From Fibrobacterota bacterium (GTDB taxonomy: Bacteria > Fibrobacterota > Chitinivibrionia > Chitinivibrionales > FEN-1185), in assembly GCA_003165595.1 (NCBI GenBank), contig PLWQ01000026.1:149639-213638 (forward strand): 64,000 nt of DNA. Direction: 5' to 3'. Shown here one piece after another: positions 57,748 through 64,000 of this stretch (positions are counted from its first letter, which is position 1; every line of letters begins with the position of its first letter). The translations under genes and the position numbers were made by a program. The notes under the pieces were generated by a model. The model had not been told where the DNA came from. It did not search any database and saw only the letters and a list, made by a program, of their open reading frames with translations.

Positions 57748-58947
57748 TTATTGAATCGCGCCTATCAGGCTGAACATGGGCAGATACATTGCTATCAGCA
57801 TGCCGCCACAAACGACTCCCATCACTATGATAAGGATAGGTTCAATAATTGAAGTGAGAGCATCGACGGCTGCGTCTACCTCTTCGGTATAGAACTCGGA
57901 TACTTTTGAAAGCATTCCGGAAAGGTCGCCTGTTTTTTCTCCCACTGCGATCATCTGTATTACCATGGGCGGGAAAACGCCCGTTTCCTTGAGTGGCTCT
58001 GCAATCGTCATACCGCCGCTTATTCTTTCCACTGTCCGAAGCAGGCCCTTTTCCAGAACCCTGTTGCCGGCTGTTTTGGCTGTAATGCTCAGCGCATCCA
58101 GAATAGTCACGCCGCTTGTGAGAAGCGTCGAAAGGGTCTGCGAAAACCTGCTTATCGCGCTTTTCCTTTCCAGGTCGCCGTAGATGGGAATATGCAGTTT
58201 GAAATAATCAATATTGAATCTTCCGGTGTCTGTCCTGTAGTATGCAACCACGCCCATGGCTGCTCCGATTCCGCCGATTATGAGATAAGGCAGGAAATGG
58301 CGGAAGAAAGTTGAAAGCCCCATCACGATTCTCGTAGGGAGGGGCAGCGTGCCGCCAAGGTCGCTGAACATCTGGGCAAATGTCGGAATGATAAATGTCA
58401 GCATCACTGCGACAAGGCAGAGGGCGATAGTGGCCACGATGGCGGGATAGGTCATCGCTCCTTTGATTTTTCTGAGGAGTTTTTCGGACTTTTCCTGATA
58501 GTCCGCAATGCGGTTAAGGACGCCGTCAAGGTTGCCCGATGCTTCCCCGGCCGAGACCATGTTGCAATAAAGAGCGTTAAAGACCTCCGGATGCTTGGAA
58601 AGCGCGTCGGCGAGAGTGCTTCCAACCTGGATGTCCGAGGAGATCTGCTGGATTTTCTGCGAAAACACTTTCTTGTCTGTTTGCGATACGAGGATATCGA
58701 GACACTGAACAAGGGGAAGACCGGCGGACGCCATTGCGGCAAGTTGTCTGGTAAACCTGCTCACATCCTGCAATTTTATCGGAGAGAACAGGGGAATGCT
58801 CAGCGCCAGTTGCTTCGGCTTTATTGAGACGGCACGAACCTTCTTCTTGCGAAGCAGGCTTATTACTTCGTTCTTGTTTGCGGCCTGCACTTCGCCCTTA
58901 ACCTGCTGGCCGTTGGCCGAAACTCCAACATAAACGAATCGTGCCAT
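57748..58947 (-). CDS. pilC: Type IV pilus inner-membrane platform protein PilC (type II secretion F family)
   Basis: The 399-residue protein has two T2SSF domains (about 70-190 and 270-390), each with a membrane segment pair (AIVATIALCLVAVMLTFIIP, IIEPILIIVMGVVCGGMLIA) and the conserved FTRQLAAMASAGLPL and FSQTLSTLLTSGVTILDAL signatures. It forms the platform on which the PilB/PilT motors act. It is encoded 46 bp after pilT. pilB is not in the window. Confidence 0.94.
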   Translation of the reverse strand: MARFVYVGVSANGQQVKGEVQAANKNEVISLLRKKKVRAVSIKPKQLALSIPLFSPIKLQDVSRFTRQLAAMASAGLPLVQCLDILVSQTDKKVFSQKIQQISSDIQVGSTLADALSKHPEVFNALYCNMVSAGEASGNLDGVLNRIADYQEKSEKLLRKIKGAMTYPAIVATIALCLVAVMLTFIIPTFAQMFSDLGGTLPLPTRIVMGLSTFFRHFLPYLIIGGIGAAMGVVAYYRTDTGRFNIDYFKLHIPIYGDLERKSAISRFSQTLSTLLTSGVTILDALSITAKTAGNRVLEKGLLRTVERISGGMTIAEPLKETGVFPPMVIQMIAVGEKTGDLSGMLSKVSEFYTEEVDAAVDALTSIIEPILIIVMGVVCGGMLIAMYLPMFSLIGAIQ

Positions 58948-58993
58948 TGTGTTGCTCCGGAGTGTTTACACGCGAGAAGCCGCTTTGCGAAGG

Positions 58994-60046
58994 CTACCCC
59001 AGCATCTTCTGCAGACCTTCCGGGTCGGGCGTACTGCCTAGGGCGTCTTTCATGGAAATCTGGCCTTTGTTGAACAATCGTGCCAGATCCTGGTTCATGG
59101 TTTGCATGCCGATTTTCTGTCCGATTTCGAGCATCCCCTGCATCTGATGAACCTTATCGTCTCGGATGAGGGAGCGGATTGCCGTGTTTGCCACGAGCAC
59201 TTCGCAACTGAGTGCGCGGCCGCCGCCGATCTTGGGAACGAGCGTCTGACTCACGACCGCCTCGAGCACCATTGCAAGTTGCGCCCGTATGGTTGACTTC
59301 TGGTCGGCCGGAAAGACGTCGATGATACGGTTGATGGACTTTGTGGCCGAGTTCGTGTGAAGCGTGGCGAGCGTAAGATGGCCGGTTTCCGCAATGGAAA
59401 GAGCGGCTTGTATTGTTTCGAGGTCGCGCATCTCGCCGATGAGGACAACGTCCGGGTCCTGCCGCAGGGCAACGCGAAGGGCGCTGGCGAACGACTCGGT
59501 GTCCTGGTGCACCTCCCGCTGATTCACGATGCATTTCTTGTGCTGGTGCACAAACTCGATAGGGTCTTCTACCGTAAGAATATGGCCCTCGAGTTCCATA
59601 TTGATTTTATCGACCATTGCCGCGAGCGTCGTGCTCTTGCCGCTGCCCGTGGGGCCGGTAACGAGGATGAGTCCGTTGGGTCTCTCCGTGAGCTTTCCCA
59701 CAATAGCCGGCAATCCCAGTTTGTCAAGAGGCTGAATCAGATACGGGATCTGGCGGAACGCGCCGGCGGTGCACCCGCGCTGGAGAAACACGTTGGCGCG
59801 GAACCGCGAAAGGTTTTGGACGCCAAACGAGAAATCGACTTCCTTTTTCTGTTCGAACACTTTCTTCTGCTGTTCGTTCATGACACTGTAAGCAAGCTTG
59901 AGTATCTGGTCGGCGGTAAGCTTCTCCGCGCTCATCGGGAGGAGTCTGCCGTCTATACGGAACAGGGGTGGAGACCCGGCGGTAAGGTGCAGATCGGACG
60001 CACGCTGGTCGAGCATCTGCTTGAGTAATTCGTGCATTGTGGCCAT
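58994..60046 (-). CDS. pilT: Type IV pilus retraction ATPase PilT
   Basis: The 350-residue protein has the PilT hallmarks: N-terminal ASDLHLTAGSPP, Walker A VTGPTGSGKSTT (about 130-141), the Asp box, Walker B LIGEMRDLETI and the His box GHLTLATLHTNSA. It hydrolyses ATP to depolymerise pili during twitching. A second Met at codon 4 is an alternative start; neither has a clear ribosome-binding site. It is transcribed with pilC and divergent from the SPOR gene. Confidence 0.95.
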   Translation of the reverse strand: MATMHELLKQMLDQRASDLHLTAGSPPLFRIDGRLLPMSAEKLTADQILKLAYSVMNEQQKKVFEQKKEVDFSFGVQNLSRFRANVFLQRGCTAGAFRQIPYLIQPLDKLGLPAIVGKLTERPNGLILVTGPTGSGKSTTLAAMVDKINMELEGHILTVEDPIEFVHQHKKCIVNQREVHQDTESFASALRVALRQDPDVVLIGEMRDLETIQAALSIAETGHLTLATLHTNSATKSINRIIDVFPADQKSTIRAQLAMVLEAVVSQTLVPKIGGGRALSCEVLVANTAIRSLIRDDKVHQMQGMLEIGQKIGMQTMNQDLARLFNKGQISMKDALGSTPDPEGLQKMLG

Positions 60047-60225
60047 AGTGGTATAAAATTACTTCCAAGAATAGGGGAAAAGAACAACTTTGCACTGATT
60101 GTTGCGGCTGGTCCCGCCGGCCCTAATCTCGATTTGCAACAGCGCACATATCAAGTCAATAGTATCGTACTTTGCAGGATTTTGCAAGAGGTTGCAAACA
60201 ATGTGCCCGCTAGCGAAGCATATCC

Positions 60226-60254
60226 TTGACTTGTCGTTCAGGCCGATTTATTAT
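60226..60254 (+). promoter_or_regulatory. Sigma70 promoter of the SPOR gene
   Basis: TTGACT (60226-60231) and TATTAT (60249-60254) are spaced by 17 bp, giving a start near 60261. Confidence 0.75.
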
Positions 60255-60287
60255 TACAGGGTGCAGGGCATGGACTGCTTGGAAGAT

Positions 60288-60378
60288 CGCCTGCCGTCCC
60301 GGGCGCGTCACAGACCCGGACGGGACGACAGGCGAGACGGGCTGTTGCGGGCTGGCTACCCAGGCCGGGACCGGCCGC
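60288..60378 (+). other. Two strong hairpins in the SPOR gene leader
   Basis: Hairpin 1 pairs CGCCTG-C-CGTCCCG (60288-60301) with CGGGACG-A-CAGGCG (60321-60334). Hairpin 2 pairs GCGGGCTGG (60347-60355) with CCGGCCGC (60371-60378) around an inner CCC/GGG pairing. No known riboswitch core was matched. They may regulate translation or act as a transcript stabiliser. Confidence 0.5.
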
Positions 60379-60421
60379 ACAAACCCTCCGGAGCGAGCAC
60401 AACAAGAAAGGCATCTTTCCC

Positions 60422-60931
60422 ATGACATCGGCAGCATTTTCCCGACACACATTTATCGCCATGGTCCTTGTCATCATGAATTCCAATTATGCCATGTCAA
60501 AACGCCCGCTTGACGGCGAGAATCCCGAACGGAAGATAGTACTTGCTCTCAATGACAAGCCGGCCAGCGAAACTTTCCTTGATACGCTCAACAGGGGCCG
60601 GGAAATTTCCCTTTCCGACAGAGATCTCAATCCCATAATGCCCGAGACAACGTCTGCCGTACAGGACAAGAGCGGCAAGACGGAGGTGCCGAACGGATTC
60701 CGGGTGCAGTGCTTCGCCTCGAGTCAGATAGAGCGGGTGCGTGCGGAACAGAAAACCATAGAGGCAAAGGTTCGCTATCCGGTGTATGTCGTTTTCGCGG
60801 CGCCGTATTACAAGCTTCTGGTCGGAGATTTCGTGAAGCGGGGCGAGGCTGACGCCGCAGCTGCAAAGATGAAGGACCTCGGCTACGCGGACGCCTGGGT
60901 GATGAGAACAAAGGTGTGGGTGAACCAGTGA
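60422..60931 (+). CDS. Exported SPOR-domain protein
   Basis: The 169-residue protein has a hydrophobic N-terminal segment (about 8-25), probably a signal peptide or anchor, a linker, and a C-terminal SPOR domain (about 92-166; GFRVQCFASSQIERV ... YYKLLVGDF ... AWVMRTKV). SPOR domains bind denuded peptidoglycan at division sites, so a role in cell division or envelope maintenance is likely. AAAGG lies 13 bp upstream of the start. It stands alone on the plus strand behind its own promoter and long leader. Confidence 0.82.
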   Translation: MTSAAFSRHTFIAMVLVIMNSNYAMSKRPLDGENPERKIVLALNDKPASETFLDTLNRGREISLSDRDLNPIMPETTSAVQDKSGKTEVPNGFRVQCFASSQIERVRAEQKTIEAKVRYPVYVVFAAPYYKLLVGDFVKRGEADAAAAKMKDLGYADAWVMRTKVWVNQ

Positions 60932-61150
60932 ATTCCACAGCGAGCGCATTGTCACTCTGTTCCCTAGGGTGTGGCAGTTGCGCTTTGCGCAGTTAGTTAT
61001 GTCGTTTGCCCTTTGCAGGCTGCTCACTGGGGTGTACATCCGGTTTTAATCGCGGTCCTCGCAGGTTCGCAAGAGCGTCTACTCCTGTAGTGCTGTATGC
61101 AGTAGTAGTCGTGGTGCTGCGAGGTCTTTCAATACCGGGAAGAGGCGAAA

Positions 61151-61810
61151 GTGACGAGCGACATTGCCAGGCTGCACAAAGTCAAGGCGCTCCGCAAAGG
61201 AGAGTACCTGTTCAGGCAAAACGATGATTCCAGGGATTTCTATATTGTTAAGAGCGGCAAGGTCCGTGTGTGCAAACTGGAGGGCGGGGTTGAGATCGAG
61301 CTCGACATCATTGGTCCGGGCGGAATCATCGGCGAAATCGCCGCGATCGACGGCGGCATGCGAAGCGCCTCCGTGGTTGCGCTCGAAAATGTCGAGGTGT
61401 TCGTTATCACTCCGGAAGAGTTCGCCGGCCTCACGGAGAAAATTCCGGACTGGCTACAGAAAATTGCAACCATCCTGGCGCACCGGCTTCGCGAAGCGGA
61501 TGCCCGGATCGACCGCAATCTGGACAGCGACAAAATGCACCATGTGGCCGCCGCCGTTTCCCTTGTTACCTATTCCGACCTGTGCAAACCGTGTGAAGGC
61601 GGATTTGAAATAAGCCTTAAGACTCTTGAGAACGAGGTCGTTGACCTTCTCAACGTCAAGTACTCGGATGTGGTTTCCGCATTTGAAAAACTGGGGAAAC
61701 AGAACCTGCTCGCGGTGGATAAAGGCAAGGCGATAATCAAGGATCGCGAAAAACTCGATGAACTTGCCCGGTCGGTCTTCAGAACTCCCAACGTCGTTCC
61801 ACAGACCTGA
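61151..61810 (+). CDS. Crp/Fnr-type cyclic-nucleotide-binding protein
   Basis: A GTG start at 61151 follows GAAGAGGCG. The 219 residues have an N-terminal cNMP-binding beta roll (about 10-120; GEYLFRQNDDSRDFYIVKSG, GGIIGEIAAIDGGMRSAS) and a long dimer helix. The C-terminal part (about 140-215; ISLKTLENEVVDLLNVKYSDVVSAFEKLGKQ) is winged-helix-like but weakly matches the usual Crp HTH. The phosphate-binding GE...R-x-A/S pattern is present, so a nucleotide ligand is possible. DNA binding is inferred. Confidence 0.78.
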   Translation: MTSDIARLHKVKALRKGEYLFRQNDDSRDFYIVKSGKVRVCKLEGGVEIELDIIGPGGIIGEIAAIDGGMRSASVVALENVEVFVITPEEFAGLTEKIPDWLQKIATILAHRLREADARIDRNLDSDKMHHVAAAVSLVTYSDLCKPCEGGFEISLKTLENEVVDLLNVKYSDVVSAFEKLGKQNLLAVDKGKAIIKDREKLDELARSVFRTPNVVPQT

Positions 61811-61813
61811 AAA

Positions 61814-62377
61814 CTACTCCTTTTTCAAATCGACGGTCACGATGCCCTGGGAAGGGGCGCCTACACCTGGAGAGGCCTGTTTTCCCTGGTTGGGAAGCAC
61901 AGAGGGGAACGTACGTTTGGCGGTATCAAGCGCAAGCTTGGAAGCGTTGGCGGCAACAGCCGCGGCCGGTGCGATGGATTGGGCAACGGACGAATTATTG
62001 GCAGCTGTGGCCAACCTTCCTGATGTCTTTGCCTGATAATACGCAAATGTGAAATAACCGCCGGCACTGACGCCAAGGGCGAAAATGAGGGCCGATAATA
62101 CCGTGCGCTTCACCCAGGTGAGAGAGAAAAGGCCGATGCCGGTGGGCACCATCGGCCTAGAACAGAGAGAAAAAATCTTTTCGTCGAGGCTCCGGGGAGT
62201 TTCTTCGCACAGGATGTCGGGGGTAAAGTATTCTTTCTTTTCGAGCGAATATTGGGAGAACTCTTGGTTGCAGGGCGGGCAGGCAGCAAGGTGCTGTTGT
62301 AGTTGGGTCGTCTGTGCATCGTCCAGTTCTCCGGACGCAAACAATAGGCCCATTTCGTCACATTTACTGCAATCCAT
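61814..62377 (-). CDS. Zinc-finger anti-sigma factor with one membrane helix
   Basis: The 187-residue protein starts MDCSKCDEM and carries the zinc-anti-sigma motif HLAACPPC (His29, Cys33, Cys36), then a single transmembrane segment (about 90-113; VLSALIFALGVSAGGYFTFAY) and an Ala/Ser-rich outer part. It probably holds the ECF sigma factor encoded just upstream, with which it overlaps by 14 bases. The extracytoplasmic part is short and low complexity, so the signal is unknown. It converges on the Crp-type gene with a 3-bp gap. Confidence 0.82.
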   Translation of the reverse strand: MDCSKCDEMGLLFASGELDDAQTTQLQQHLAACPPCNQEFSQYSLEKKEYFTPDILCEETPRSLDEKIFSLCSRPMVPTGIGLFSLTWVKRTVLSALIFALGVSAGGYFTFAYYQAKTSGRLATAANNSSVAQSIAPAAAVAANASKLALDTAKRTFPSVLPNQGKQASPGVGAPSQGIVTVDLKKE

Positions 62378-62927
62378 GGATACCCCTTTTCTTGAGTTCT
62401 TTCCGGATGTTCTTCAAAGCCAGCCGCATTCTGCCTAGCGCCGTATTGATGGGGCAGTTCATGATCTGCGCTATGTCTTTAAAAGGTACATCCCCAAGTT
62501 CCCGCAACAGAAACACTTCCCGCTGCATCGGTTCCAGCGTCTTCACCGCCTCGTTGATGACGGCGTTGAGGCGCTTGTTCGACAGACCCAGGTCGGGAAG
62601 ATCCGGCCCCTTTCCCAGCGATCTGTCGGTATCGAGAAGGTGTTCGTTTTCAACCTTTACGTGCCGGAAGTAATCGATGGTTCGCTTGTGAGCGATCCCG
62701 AAAATCCAACTGAGAAAATTGCGCTCCCTGTCGAACTGCTGCGCGTTGCGCATGGCGGCAAGAAAAGTATCCTGCAGCAGATCTTCCGCTATCTCCCTGT
62801 CGCCGGTCATCCTCACCAGGAATCCGAAGACCCTATTCTTGTAACGTTCGTACAGGGCGGAAAACCCCGCCGTGTCGCCCTTCATCCAATTTTCGAAGAG
62901 AGTATAATCGTCCAACAAACTATCCAT
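62364..62927 (-). CDS. ECF (RpoE-type) RNA polymerase sigma factor
   Basis: The 187-residue protein (ATG at 62927) has sigma region 2 (about 20-85; FSALYERYKNRVFGFLVRMTGD, AEDLLQDTFLAA, SWIFGIAHKRTIDYFR) and region 4 (about 125-175; LEPMQREVFLLRELGDVPFKDIAQIMN). It would direct RNA polymerase to an envelope-stress or similar regulon and is paired with the overlapping membrane anti-sigma gene. An upstream in-frame ATG exists but adds residues outside the family. No autoregulatory ECF promoter was found in the 37-bp gap upstream; the promoter may lie within or beyond the Nudix gene. Confidence 0.9.
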   Translation of the reverse strand: MDSLLDDYTLFENWMKGDTAGFSALYERYKNRVFGFLVRMTGDREIAEDLLQDTFLAAMRNAQQFDRERNFLSWIFGIAHKRTIDYFRHVKVENEHLLDTDRSLGKGPDLPDLGLSNKRLNAVINEAVKTLEPMQREVFLLRELGDVPFKDIAQIMNCPINTALGRMRLALKNIRKELKKRGIHGLQ

Positions 62928-62964
62928 AAATACGTCTTCTGCAAAAAAAATATTGCATTCTTTT

Positions 62965-63432
62965 TTAAGGGTTTTGTAAAAGTCCCAGGTCGGCGAGGGC
63001 CCGGGCGTAGGTTGCCTTCTTGAAATCAACTATTCTGTCAAGGGCGGTCCGGACTGATACCCAGCGCCACGAATCGAATTCCGCAGGTTCACGGGAGAAG
63101 CTGATGGCATCATCGCCGCCCGGGAAATCGACAAGCACCCATCGCTGCGTTTGGCCGGCGTATTCCTGATGCTTATGCTTAAGGCTCTCGGGAAATTCGT
63201 ACGTATATGAGCTTTCGGTAACCTCAACCACCTCAACATCACGAATACCGGTTTCCTCCTCAAGCTCGCGCCGCATTTCCGAAAGGAGACTTGCGCCCCG
63301 GTGAAGCCCGCCCTGCGGGAATTGCCAGCCAGCTTCGGCTGGCAATCCCTTCCTGTGACACAACAGGACCTGATCGGTTCCCGCTTTGCGAACAACGATG
63401 CACACATTCGGGCGGAACATTGCCATAAACAA
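62965..63432 (-). CDS. RppH-like Nudix hydrolase
   Basis: The 155-residue protein matches RNA pyrophosphohydrolase/Ap4A hydrolase-type Nudix enzymes: RPNVCIVVRKAG at the start, WQFPQGGLHRGAS, and the catalytic helix RRELEEETGI. In the Nudix box the first Glu is Ala (GASLLSEMRRELEEETG), a structural rather than metal-binding position; the catalytic REUxEE residues are intact. It may remove pyrophosphate from mRNA 5' ends to trigger decay. It lies 37 bp upstream of the sigma gene on the same strand. Confidence 0.85.
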   Translation of the reverse strand: MFMAMFRPNVCIVVRKAGTDQVLLCHRKGLPAEAGWQFPQGGLHRGASLLSEMRRELEEETGIRDVEVVEVTESSYTYEFPESLKHKHQEYAGQTQRWVLVDFPGGDDAISFSREPAEFDSWRWVSVRTALDRIVDFKKATYARALADLGLLQNP

Positions 63433-63443
63433 ATCCGCCGCAT

Positions 63444-64000
63444 CTAGCGCCTGGCGTTTTTCGCTTCTTCCTTGATTTCAGCATTATTCGGGTCGAGCTG
63501 CTGAGCCTTGTCGAGGTTTTGCAGGAAAAGTGCATTGTTCTTCTGCAACTTTGCCAGGTGCGCAAGTCCCAAATAGGCAAGCGCGTAGTTCGGGTCGGCG
63601 CGGAGCGCCCGCTCATAGAATGTCTTGGCCCACTGAATTTTGTCCTGCTGCAAATGAGCATCCGCGCGTTCGCAAAGCGCGGGCGCATAGTTGGGATTGA
63701 TGTACGAGATTTCCTTATAGGTCTCGATCGCAGGATCGAGCTTCTTCTGGGCGCGCAACGCGCGGGCCAGTATCATGAGCGCTTCGATATTCTCCGGATC
63801 GGTTGCCTTGATGTCTTCTATCGCATCCTGCGCCTCTTTGAATTTCCCGTCGTCGTAGAGGCTTTGCGCGTACGACAAGAGAATCTTGTTGTCGCGCTTG
63901 ATGGCGATAAGCTGTTTCATTTCTTCCAGGGCCTTCTTGTTCTGGTCGGTCTTCTTGTACAAATCGACGAGCTGGAGCCTGATGTCGGTGTCGTCCGCCT
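63444..64000 (-). CDS. TPR-repeat protein, 5' end outside window
   Basis: The frame is open to the right edge (codons continue as DIRLQLVDLY upstream of 63962, where only a TTG could serve as start), so the N-terminus is missing. The visible 185 codons contain about five tetratricopeptide repeats (e.g. ALMILARALRAQKKLDPAIE, ALAYLGLAHLAKLQKNNALF). It is a protein-interaction scaffold, perhaps for envelope or pilus assembly; nothing more specific can be said. It ends 11 bp before the Nudix start. Confidence 0.8.
   Translation of the reverse strand, partial: ADDTDIRLQLVDLYKKTDQNKKALEEMKQLIAIKRDNKILLSYAQSLYDDGKFKEAQDAIEDIKATDPENIEALMILARALRAQKKLDPAIETYKEISYINPNYAPALCERADAHLQQDKIQWAKTFYERALRADPNYALAYLGLAHLAKLQKNNALFLQNLDKAQQLDPNNAEIKEEAKNARR

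Larger units (their letters stand above)
60047..60421. other. Divergent promoter region and structured leader between pilT and the SPOR gene
   Basis: The 375 bp hold no gene. The plus-strand promoter TTGACT/TATTAT (60226-60254) drives the SPOR gene with an about 160-nt leader that folds into two strong GC-rich hairpins. No clear minus-strand promoter for pilT was recognised. Confidence 0.6.

Noticed and set aside
60261-60421. c-di-GMP-I (GEMM), cobalamin or TPP riboswitch in the SPOR leader
   Set aside because: The conserved core sequences of these classes are not present; only unassigned hairpins remain.
1-64000. CRISPR array, tRNA or rRNA genes
   Set aside because: No regularly spaced repeats of 24-37 bp, no GGTTCGAATCC-type T-arms in a cloverleaf context and no rRNA sequence were recognised by eye; a tRNA scan would settle the tRNA question.

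Overview
The window looks like a chromosome segment of an anaerobic member of the Fibrobacterota, probably on the Chitinivibrionia/Chitinispirillia side. The evidence is a TIGR02147-family regulator translationally coupled to a DUF2341/LamG surface protein, several secreted LamG and glycoside hydrolase proteins ending in a type IX-like C-terminal sorting domain, and anaerobic redox chemistry throughout. This placement is inferred from recalled families, not from a search.

Left part (1-11957, mostly minus strand). A di-haem oxidoreductase that runs off the left edge is followed by a leader region with two strongly structured elements, then the LamG protein with its TIGR02147 regulator, then a predicted outer-membrane barrel. 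Next is a nitrogen-control block: glnK (PII), amt, a stand-alone Fis-type HTH protein and a NifA/NtrC-like sigma54 activator. Near-perfect -24/-12 promoters precede amt and the small HTH gene. The block ends in a GC-rich repeat island with an orphan PD-(D/E)XK-like nuclease.

Centre (12449-34012, plus strand, about 21.5 kb, tightly spaced). This is one very large redox operon: mvhD, metF, two FMN glutamate-synthase-type proteins, a GltB1/GltB3 fusion, an HdrA-N::NuoE fusion, a NuoF-like protein, a NuoG-N::HdrA-C fusion, mvhD, metV, hdrC, a full-length hdrA, mvhD and an flxBCA-like NADH module. No hdrB and no hydrogenase large subunit is visible. The most striking point is that a nuoE-nuoF-nuoG(N) cassette sits inside an hdrA gene, so both hdrA halves are fused to Nuo domains. 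I infer a flavin-based electron bifurcating or confurcating machine that links NAD(H), ferredoxin, methylene-tetrahydrofolate (MetVF) and possibly glutamate synthesis. Palindromic intergenic repeats punctuate the operon.

Right part (34103-64000). A secreted alpha/beta hydrolase and a LamG protein with three repeated modules precede three tandem GH2-like paralogues, a recent duplication that includes the flanking DNA. Then come a 5'-nucleotidase, nfnAB (NADPH/ferredoxin transhydrogenase or glutamate synthase small subunit), a CgeB-like glycosyltransferase with a PfkB protein that lacks its catalytic Asp, PilZ, an ADP-ribosylglycohydrolase, cmk-rpsA, flgM under a clear sigma28 promoter, pilT-pilC, a SPOR protein with a structured leader, a Crp-type regulator, an ECF sigma/anti-sigma pair, a Nudix hydrolase and a TPR protein that is cut by the right edge.

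No rRNA, tRNA, CRISPR array or complete insertion sequence was recognised.
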